Notes under the pieces: model-generated
The model's input: only the letters and a program-made list of their open reading frames with translations
The model's database searches: none
Told to the model about the DNA's origin: nothing
Part shown: one piece after another, positions 5,063 through 10,345 of the stretch
Numbering within the stretch: the stretch's first letter is position 1
Layout: the number at the start of each line of letters is the position of its first letter
Translations under genes and position numbers: made by a program
Assembly (NCBI GenBank): GCA_043801855.1
Contig: JAZDLQ010000048.1
Span: 1-10,345 of the forward strand
DNA: 10,345 nucleotides
From: CAYTWW01 sp043801855
GTDB taxonomy: Archaea; Nanobdellota; Nanobdellia; Woesearchaeales; GW2011-AR15
Direction: 5' to 3'

Positions 5063-6453
5063 ATTAGCAGAGTTTTTAACTCCTTTTTTAAATTTTCAAT
5101 ATATTCTTTTTTTGAACTGGTTGGAATTATTCCTCCTGCAGAAATTTTGTGGCCGCCAAGATTGCATCCATTAATATCACATCCTGCCTTAAATAGAATT
5201 TCATTAAGCTGTGTGCCATTTATAGCACCTTTTGCTGCCCTTGATGATATTTTAGTTAAGCCTTCTTGAGTATCCGCAAGACAGAATATAAGCTTATTTT
5301 CTGCCTCTTTAGTGTGCGCAACAAGTGAGCAGAATGGCCCTGCTATTTTCCATGACACTTCCTGTGCACAGTCTAAGATTATATATTTTTCAGACACAGA
5401 TATTTTTTCATTATTATTGTTTTTAGAAAACCAATCCATTGAAAGCTTAAGCTCTCTTCTATAATCTGATAATATGTCATATGCCTTATTTATTGCATTT
5501 ATTTCATTCAAACATACTCCTATTCCGGTTTCAACGTTTCCCATTCTTCCGCAGGCGTTTATTAACGTAGAAATCTCTCTAATGTCGCTTATTTCTTTAG
5601 GGTAGTTATTAAGCAGATATTTAATTCCGTAAATATCTTTTGGGTTTTTTTCACCAACTCTTGCGGCAAAGATTTTTTTTTCAAGCATGGCTAACTCTTT
5701 TTTGTCTAAGTCATCAAGTTTCCTAGGTTTTCCGTGCTCATTTGGGTCAATGCCTGCTGCTACAAGAAATTCTTCTGCTTCCTTAATAGTACCGCAGGCA
5801 TTAGGAATAGAAAAGTCCGTGTACATGGACAATGCCTTGGCCAAAGGTTTAGTTGATGAGCCAAAAATGCGCAGACATTTTTCTTTCTCAATTAGCTTAT
5901 TTTTAATAGCAATCTCAAGAATTTTCTTATTTAAGCCATCCACTTTTTCTTTCAACTGAAGATCGCCGCTGGCGCCAATTACTGCCAGGTGGGCATAGAT
6001 TTCATTTTCTTTTGAGGCTTCCTTTGCAAATAAAAATGCAACGCCGCTTGCAGAGATCTCTTTTGTTCCGTCAATCCCGTAATTTGTAGGATTTATTTCA
6101 ATAATATTTTCTTTTGTTTTCTTTGAACTATTCAAGTGATGGTCAAGTAAAATTACAGTCTTTTTACAAAGCATTTCTTCAATCAGGTCTTTATTGCTGC
6201 TTCCAATATCTGCAAAAAAGACAATATGAGCGCTTTTTTTTGAAATATTTTTAATTAAGTCTTCTGTAAGAAAATTGTAAGAAACAACTTCTACATTATT
6301 GAAACTGTGTAAAAAAGAAGAATACAATATTGCTGCAGCGCAGATTCCGTCACAATCGTTGTGGCAGATTATCAGTAAGTCGTTTGCATTGTCAAGCTTT
6401 TTAAATAAAGAAGACGCTTGTTTTAAATCTTTTAGAAACTCTTTTGTTCCCAC
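5059..6453 (-). CDS. RecJ-like DHH-DHHA1 phosphoesterase
   Basis: A 464-residue protein with the DHH catalytic domain followed by DHHA1. Motif I is CHNDCDG (30-36), motif II is ADIG (81-84), motif III is DHH (104-106) and motif IV is ASGDL (161-165); together these bind two metal ions. INPTNYGIDG (120-129) is typical of the RecJ branch. The DHHA1 substrate-binding motif is GGHKISAGG (433-441). Archaeal relatives (RecJ-like proteins, including GAN) degrade single-stranded DNA or RNA from the 5' or 3' end, and some bind the replicative helicase through GINS. The exact activity cannot be read from sequence. It starts at GTG 6453, 35 bases after the S15 stop, with a T-rich spacer and no Shine-Dalgarno. 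From memory, S15 and RecJ-like genes are neighbours in many archaea, so the pair is probably an old operon. Confidence 0.92.
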   Translation of the reverse strand: MGTKEFLKDLKQASSLFKKLDNANDLLIICHNDCDGICAAAILYSSFLHSFNNVEVVSYNFLTEDLIKNISKKSAHIVFFADIGSSNKDLIEEMLCKKTVILLDHHLNSSKKTKENIIEINPTNYGIDGTKEISASGVAFLFAKEASKENEIYAHLAVIGASGDLQLKEKVDGLNKKILEIAIKNKLIEKEKCLRIFGSSTKPLAKALSMYTDFSIPNACGTIKEAEEFLVAAGIDPNEHGKPRKLDDLDKKELAMLEKKIFAARVGEKNPKDIYGIKYLLNNYPKEISDIREISTLINACGRMGNVETGIGVCLNEINAINKAYDILSDYRRELKLSMDWFSKNNNNEKISVSEKYIILDCAQEVSWKIAGPFCSLVAHTKEAENKLIFCLADTQEGLTKISSRAAKGAINGTQLNEILFKAGCDINGCNLGGHKISAGGIIPTSSKKEYIENLKKELKTLLI

Positions 6454-6488
6454 TTTTTACCAAAATAATTAAAAAAAATAAAAATGCT

Positions 6489-6944
6489 TTACTCGATAAG
6501 CAGGCTTACATTCTTTGAATCATAATTCCATTCAGCCGGAAGCTTGCCTGTTTTCTTGTAGTATCTTGTAAGCCTTCTGATTTTTGATTCTGTCAAAATA
6601 AGGCCTCTTTGTGATACTTTATCAGACTTATTTATCAGGATATGTTTCTGCAGCGCAACTACTCTTTTAAGAAGAGCTGTCATATTTTCCGGGAGCTTTG
6701 GAAGAAGCTTTTTTTCTTCAAGGATTTTTGCAAGTTTCTTTTTTGTCAAGAATTTAACATCTGGTATTCCGTAAGTATCCCTTAAGTGAAGTCCGATCTG
6801 AGATGTTGTCTTGCCTTCTTTAGCAAGCTTAACTATCAATAGTTCAACTTCTTTAGGTTTATATCTAATCCAGGCATGGTTTGCCTCTTTACTTGGTTTT
6901 GTCGATTTAGACTTTCCTTTCTTCTTTGAATAAAGTCGTGCCAT
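6489..6944 (-). CDS. rps15: Ribosomal protein S15 (uS15), archaeal type
   Basis: A 151-residue small-subunit protein, the usual archaeal length. The first third is the archaeal/eukaryotic extension, starting MARLYSKKKGKSKSTKP and including WIRYKPKEVE and the helical LAKEGKTTSQIGLHLRDTYGIPDVK. The rest is the universal S15 fold that binds the 16S rRNA central-domain three-way junction. Its end, ESKIRRLTRYYKKTGKLPAEWNYD, is diagnostic. The ATG at 6944 is chosen because the family begins MAR; a TTG nine codons upstream is rejected. GAGGA lies eight bases before the ATG. The nearest strong TATA box is about 110 bases upstream, so the leader is long, about 80 bases, which is unusual in this window. 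Transcription probably continues into the RecJ-like gene. Confidence 0.96.
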   Translation of the reverse strand: MARLYSKKKGKSKSTKPSKEANHAWIRYKPKEVELLIVKLAKEGKTTSQIGLHLRDTYGIPDVKFLTKKKLAKILEEKKLLPKLPENMTALLKRVVALQKHILINKSDKVSQRGLILTESKIRRLTRYYKKTGKLPAEWNYDSKNVSLLIE

Positions 6945-6957
6945 TTTTAATTCCTCG

Positions 6958-6985
6958 GGAGAATAAGTCAAACGCTATTTTCTCC
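6958..6985 (-). promoter_or_regulatory. Hairpin in the S15 leader next to the ribosome-binding site
   Basis: Read on the minus strand, GGAGAA pairs perfectly with TTCTCC around a 16-base loop, just before CGAGGAATT and the start codon. An alternative GCT/AGC pairing inside would exclude it. S15 is a known autoregulator in bacteria, so translational feedback is possible. Confidence 0.3.
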
Positions 6986-7045
6986 AGCATAAGATTGCCT
7001 CGATAAAAGACTAACCTTATCTTTCTTTAGCATTTAAGAAAACAC

Positions 7046-7059
7046 GATTTATTTATAAA
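7046..7059 (-). promoter_or_regulatory. TATA box for the S15 gene
   Basis: Read on the minus strand, TTTATAAATAAAT is the only strong TATA box between the zinc-protein stop (7070) and S15. It predicts a start near 7027 and a leader of about 80 bases. Confidence 0.5.
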
Positions 7060-7069
7060 AGTGGCGGTT

Positions 7070-7528
7070 TTACTGATGCACAACTTCAATAAAGTCATTA
7101 TGTAGATATATCTCAACTTTCTTTTTATTGCAGAAGCGCTCAATTTCATCGAGATGGCTTTTGCAGACTTTATTTAGGTCGCATTTTCTGCATTTTGTCT
7201 TTTCTATCAGTTCTCTTTTTTTCCAGTCCGGGCACGGAACTTCAAAAAGCCATGAGAGCCTTTTTCCCATCTCTGAATCTTTCTTGACAATTTTGCAGTT
7301 TAGCTTTTCTTCGTCAAAGAACCTGCCGATAGTATTGCAGTTATCACAGATAAAGGATTTTCCCGGAGCTGCATGCTTATACACTCTGGCTTTTGACTTG
7401 CACTTTGGACAGTCGATTTCGCCGCCGTTCCACGCTATTTTTTTCATAGAAATATAATCACAGTTTGGGCATATTATTGCTATTTCATTTACCATGCAAA
7501 CATGGCTGCATTTTGGGCAATTAACCAT
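7070..7528 (-). CDS. Cysteine-rich protein with two or three zinc sites
   Basis: A 152-residue protein with fifteen cysteines. The first zinc ribbon is C4-C7 with C20-C23, the second is C40-C43 with C61-C64. Near the end, CRKCDLNKVC (113-122) plus His125 or Cys133 suggests a third metal site. Between them, residues 70-110 contain WLFEVPCPDWKKRELI. No enzyme motif is seen, and no named family is recognised. Repeated CPxC ribbons of this kind are common in archaeal proteins that bind RNA, DNA or the transcription and translation machinery. The ATG at 7528 follows a TATA box by 26 bases, so it has its own leaderless promoter although it lies between the palm-domain gene and S15 on the same strand. 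Confidence 0.85.
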   Translation of the reverse strand: MVNCPKCSHVCMVNEIAIICPNCDYISMKKIAWNGGEIDCPKCKSKARVYKHAAPGKSFICDNCNTIGRFFDEEKLNCKIVKKDSEMGKRLSWLFEVPCPDWKKRELIEKTKCRKCDLNKVCKSHLDEIERFCNKKKVEIYLHNDFIEVVHQ

Positions 7529-7550
7529 TTTTAAAATTAAATATTTATCC

Positions 7551-7558
7551 TTATTAAA
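7551..7558 (-). promoter_or_regulatory. TATA box for the cysteine-rich protein gene
   Basis: Read on the minus strand, TTTAATAA is centred 26 bases before the ATG at 7528, within the 54-base spacer after the palm-domain gene. Confidence 0.45.
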
Positions 7559-7582
7559 TGTTATGATTCTTAATAATAACCT

Positions 7583-9370
7583 TTAGATTTCTCCTGCTGC
7601 TTCAGAAATCTCGTCTAATACCTTGTGATTGTAGTGTGGATCAATTAAGACAATCCTGTTGAATTTTTCAGTTGTTCTCTCATAGTCCTTGATTATTTTA
7701 TTACCGTACCTAAGCGCTTCAAACGCATTTATAATCTGCCTTCCTGAGCCAATGTCATTTATCTGTCGGTTTATGTCAAAATAAGTTGTTACAATTCTTA
7801 GGTTTACATCAAGGCTCTTTTTTATCTCATTAATTATTCTTGGAGTGTGCTCTGATTCAGGCACTAAAACAAAAATCTCATCTCCGAACGCAAGATAAAG
7901 AGCATCCTTTTTGTTTAGGTATTTTTCACAAATTTGCTTTACTTTTTTCTGGCTTTCATATACGAGCATAATAAAATCCTCATATGAATAAAAACATAGT
8001 TTCATGAATTCATGCTCGTCAAATCCGAAATCATAATATTCAAGAAGCTTTTTTTCATGAACTGTCCTGATTTTTAATCCTGCATCTTTTATATCCAGGT
8101 AAATAAAATGGTATTTTCCGATATTTAGTGAGCCTGAATCCATGAAAAATTTTATGTCAGAATTAAATTCAGGGTTGCGGTAATCAATTGATAAACTATG
8201 AAGCGCTTTTTGTGATAAAAGCTCTATTTCTTCAAGCTTTCTTCTTATATGTTCAACAAAGAAGATATTCTTTTTGCATTTTTCAAGAAAATCTATGCCT
8301 CTATTAATGTCTTTTATCAATGCAGATGTCCTATAAAAAGATGCGATGGCATCTGGCATTGAAAGTGGATATGTTATTATTTCTTCAAGAATTTTTAGAC
8401 TGTGGAAGTATTCCATTGCAAGGCTGTATTTAGCAAGGTCTTTTTTTGATTTGCATTCCTTGAATTTTTTTATTGATTCTTTTTTAAGAAGAAGCCTGCT
8501 GTCACTTAACTCCATCATCTCAGGATTCTGCGTTGACATTCTCTCATTATAAATCTTGATTTCATTGACAAGGTTGTCAAAAGATTCCTTTGAAAACTCA
8601 TAATATGCTTTTTCACGAAGATCTGCCAGAATTGCTGCTTTCATGCTGTTTGACTTTGCAATTTTCTGCCAGAAAAAAGCATTCCATTCGTAATACTTTT
8701 TTTCGAAAAGCAAAAGCAGGTTAGGCGATTTTTCAACGATTGCTGTTCCTGCTGTTATTGTGCAGGCAGGGTTTTTGACTATAACTTCTTTTTGCTTAAG
8801 CTTAAGCTTTAGAAAATCAAGATAATCTTTTTTTACTTCACTAAGCACAGTTTCAAATAAAACTGTTCGCTGTTCTGCACTAAGTTCACAAAACTGAGTT
8901 CCTTCGCATATTCCTTCCCGCTGAAGATTTTTTAATTTTCTTTCTTTTTTAATAAAATAAGTGTCTGTTTTAAATGTGGCTTCAACAAGGCAATCATCGT
9001 CAATTAAACCGTGCTTTTGCAGTGCTTCTTTAATGAGCAGATGGCGCTTAATAATAATAGTATTATTAACTTCATAATAACCAAATATTTCATCAAGTCG
9101 CTTTATTGAAAGTTCATTTTTTTCAAGGCAGAAAAAGCCTCCGCCAGATGCGCGCATTGTAAGGATATAATCTCCGTCGCTGATTCTGCTTAAATTGTAT
9201 AAAAGATCTCTTTTCATAAGATCGCTTTTTACAAGCGTCAGCTTTTTAATAAGTGAGTCTATTATCAGGATAATATCCTCTTTAATAGTTGCTTTTTCAA
9301 AAAATAATTTTCCTTTTATCTTATCCTTGATTCTTCCTACAAGTTTAACAATAGTTTCGTACTTCTTCAC
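7583..9370 (-). CDS. Large protein with a C-terminal GGDEF/Cas10-like palm motif
   Basis: 595 residues if it starts at GTG 9370, or 597 from TTG 9376; positions here count from the TTG. Residues 1-400 are mainly helical, with no membrane segment, and are not recognised. The C-terminal part follows the nucleotidyl-cyclase palm order. First comes a strand with an acidic residue, YHFIYLDIKDAG (422-433, Asp428). A helical stretch follows. Then comes the beta-hairpin YLAFGDEIFVLVPE (494-507), where GDE (498-500) lines up with GGDEF or Cas10 GGDD. Next is helix EHTPRIINEIKKSLD and strand LRIVTTYF. Asp428 and Asp499/Glu500 would be the metal ligands; the second Asp of DxD is Lys430, so activity is uncertain. 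GGDEF proteins are rare in archaea. I infer a diverged palm domain that may make or sense a nucleotide. GTG 9370 is preferred because it lies 27 bases from the TATA box. Confidence 0.75.
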   Translation of the reverse strand: MKKYETIVKLVGRIKDKIKGKLFFEKATIKEDIILIIDSLIKKLTLVKSDLMKRDLLYNLSRISDGDYILTMRASGGGFFCLEKNELSIKRLDEIFGYYEVNNTIIIKRHLLIKEALQKHGLIDDDCLVEATFKTDTYFIKKERKLKNLQREGICEGTQFCELSAEQRTVLFETVLSEVKKDYLDFLKLKLKQKEVIVKNPACTITAGTAIVEKSPNLLLLFEKKYYEWNAFFWQKIAKSNSMKAAILADLREKAYYEFSKESFDNLVNEIKIYNERMSTQNPEMMELSDSRLLLKKESIKKFKECKSKKDLAKYSLAMEYFHSLKILEEIITYPLSMPDAIASFYRTSALIKDINRGIDFLEKCKKNIFFVEHIRRKLEEIELLSQKALHSLSIDYRNPEFNSDIKFFMDSGSLNIGKYHFIYLDIKDAGLKIRTVHEKKLLEYYDFGFDEHEFMKLCFYSYEDFIMLVYESQKKVKQICEKYLNKKDALYLAFGDEIFVLVPESEHTPRIINEIKKSLDVNLRIVTTYFDINRQINDIGSGRQIINAFEALRYGNKIIKDYERTTEKFNRIVLIDPHYNHKVLDEISEAAGEI

Positions 9371-9392
9371 ATACAATTTGATGCAACACTTG

Positions 9393-9415
9393 TTTATATA
9401 ATTTATTCAGATAAC
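9393..9415. promoter_or_regulatory. Divergent promoter of the palm-domain and phosphoesterase genes
   Basis: TTTATATAATT (9393-9403) is nearly symmetric and reads as a TATA box on both strands. It is centred 27 bases from GTG 9370 on the minus strand and about 26 bases from ATG 9423 on the plus strand. ATTCAGATAAC follows at 9405-9415, identical to the element in the HAD promoter. Confidence 0.55.
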
Positions 9416-9422
9416 TATTAAA

Positions 9423-9449
9423 ATGCGTTTTTATTCTCTTTTGCAATGA
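9423..9449 (+). CDS. Possible 8-codon leader peptide overlapping the phosphoesterase start
   Basis: The frame encodes MRFYSLLQ and its TGA overlaps the ATG at 9446 as ATGA. The ATG at 9423 is at the position where a leaderless mRNA from the shared TATA box would begin, and it matches the position of the HAD start in the similar promoter. It may be a translated leader coupled to the next gene. Alternatively TATTAAAA at 9417 could give a leaderless start at 9446, and this frame would be chance. Confidence 0.3.
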   Translation: MRFYSLLQ

Positions 9450-10043
9450 AATTGCTTCTTTTTGCAGATTTTCATGGCCGGATGAAATATTTTGACGAAA
9501 TAAAAAAAAAAATCAAAAAATTCAGATTTGCTTATTTGTGCAGGAGATATTTCTAGCATGGGAGACGATCTGCCAATGCTTTTGTATAAATTAAGTGCAC
9601 TTGATAAGCCGGTAGTAATGGTGCATGGAAATCACGAGGATTATGATTCGATGAAGCATATTAGCAATACCCATGAAAACATTATCTTACTGCATAAAAG
9701 CGTTCACATAATTGAAGACTGCATTTTTATGGGTTATGGGGGTGGAGGATTTTCTCATGTTGACCCTGAGTTTTCAATTGTTGCAAATAACTTTTTTAAG
9801 ATAAATAAAAACATAGGAATTGAAAAAAGCATTCTAATAACCCACGCTCCTCCTTATAGGACAAAACTTGACAAAGTCCATGGAGAGCATCATGGAAACA
9901 AGTCAATTCGGCAGTTTATTGAGGATGAGGAGCCGACTCTGGCAATTTGCGGCCACTTACATGAAAATGCAGGAGTAATTGATAAGATTGGAAAAACCAC
10001 AGTAATTAATCCTGGGCCATCAGGAATGATTTTTAACTTGTAG
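9446..10043 (+). CDS. Metallophosphoesterase, frameshifted at an A11 run
   Basis: Joining two frames gives a complete 198-residue calcineurin-like phosphoesterase. The first frame (9446 to about 9503) supplies MKLLLFADFHG, with metal-binding Asp8 and His10. The second, from about 9504, supplies SDLLICAGDIS (Asp34), VHGNHED (Asn62, His63), ITHAPP (His123) and CGHLHE (His160, His162). All five family blocks are intact. The frames switch in the stretch 9502-9520, which starts with eleven consecutive A; deleting one A gives a continuous protein. Causes could be a read or assembly error, slippage by polymerase or ribosome, or a recent mutation. Without correction the first frame ends after 36 codons. 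Substrates of such small enzymes include cyclic nucleotides and phosphodiesters; which one applies here is unknown. The gene is divergent from the palm-domain gene and followed by a terminator. Confidence 0.88.
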
Positions 10044-10044
10044 A

Positions 10045-10068
10045 GTATTTTGAAAAAATACCTTTTTT
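10045..10068 (+). terminator. Hairpin and T-run terminator
   Basis: GTATTTT and AAAATAC form a 7-bp stem with a GAA loop, followed after one C by six T. It starts one base after the phosphoesterase stop. The stem is AT-rich and the T-run is probably the main signal. Confidence 0.55.
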
Positions 10069-10345
10069 CAAAGAGAATATTTCAATAAAGTTTTTAAGAT
10101 AAAAACTAATCTTTTCCTAAATTGTTTTCAAATAAACTAATGTTTGATAATTATATAAAAAAACTTATATGGATTTCAAGAGTCGTTACAATTATTTTCT
10201 TAATCCCATCTTGCGCACCCTCTCGTCGACATTTTCGTGTGACACATTAGTTTTGCCAATAGACTAAACAACAGAAAAATGTTTTTTACTGCAAATTATT
10301 ATAATTTTTTTTATTTTGCTGCCAGTCGCAAGTAAAATCCTTTCC
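10069..10345. other. Region without a convincing gene
   Basis: Mostly AT-rich, with a TATA-like run near 10151-10160 on the plus strand and a locally GC-richer island at about 10204-10245. Two short frames cross the island: 10169-10267 plus (32 residues) and 10192-10245 minus (GTG start, 17 residues, ending ERVRKMGLRK). Neither has a good start signal. At the right edge, several short minus-strand frames run off the window, so a gene end cannot be excluded. No tRNA or box C/D motif set was found. Confidence 0.4.

Noticed and set aside
5687..5959. Plus-strand frame inside the RecJ-like gene
   Set aside because: Antisense shadow of a conserved catalytic domain.
6945..6971. TTG start nine codons upstream for S15
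   Set aside because: Archaeal S15 proteins begin MAR, matching the ATG at 6944, and the extension would cover the ribosome-binding site.
7128..7457. Plus-strand frame opposite the cysteine-rich gene
   Set aside because: Shadow frame; the minus strand carries the regular CxxC pattern and the promoter.
10169..10267. 32-residue plus-strand frame
   Set aside because: The TATA-like run is too close to the ATG for a leaderless start, there is no Shine-Dalgarno, and the composition does not resemble the neighbours.
1..10345. CRISPR array, insertion sequence or integrase gene
   Set aside because: No regularly spaced repeats, no transposase or recombinase motifs were seen, despite the palm-domain protein and the tRNA-end duplication.

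Overview
The window looks like a chromosomal piece of an archaeon. Supporting genes are an archaeal-type ribosomal protein S15, a Pth2 peptidyl-tRNA hydrolase, an archaeal RecJ-like DHH protein and zinc-ribbon proteins. A tRNA gene carries bulge-helix-bulge introns. Most genes have a TATA box about 26-30 bases before the start codon, which implies leaderless mRNAs. The AT-rich sequence, dense packing and short genes suit a small-genome DPANN lineage (Woesearchaeota- or Pacearchaeota-like). That placement is inference, not proof.

Layout. 1-118 holds the tail of an unrecognised gene. 199-435 encodes a zinc-ribbon protein with a lysine-rich tail. 499-555 is an 18-residue four-cysteine microprotein gene with its own promoter, a good Shine-Dalgarno and a T-rich terminator. 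638-2038 is pyruvate kinase, convergent with Pth2 (2043-2387). Pth2 is divergent from a HAD-superfamily gene (2462-3322). 3357-3462 is a tRNA whose anticodon loop holds a canonical 37/38 intron and whose D-loop very probably holds a second one; removing both gives a good tRNA-Arg(GCG).

The 3' end of this tRNA is repeated at 3559-3575, with an inverted piece between. This resembles an attachment-site scar. A stand-alone caspase-like (C14-type) gene ends two bases beyond the scar (3578-4348, minus). Upstream of it lie a 43-residue charged microprotein (4411-4542, minus) and a divergent winged-helix regulator (4787-5062, plus). Two adjacent perfect palindromes sit in front of the regulator. I regard 3440-5062 as a candidate undescribed caspase module.

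5059-9370 is a minus-strand run. In transcription order it holds a 595-residue protein with a GGDEF/Cas10-like palm motif at its C-terminus, a cysteine-rich zinc protein, ribosomal protein S15 with an unusually long leader, and a DHH-DHHA1 RecJ-like phosphoesterase. The palm-domain gene is divergent from a metallophosphoesterase (9446-10043), and one near-symmetric TATA element lies between them. A nucleotide-making/nucleotide-cleaving pair is conceivable but unproven. The metallophosphoesterase is frameshifted at an 11-A run. From 10069 to the end I see no convincing gene.
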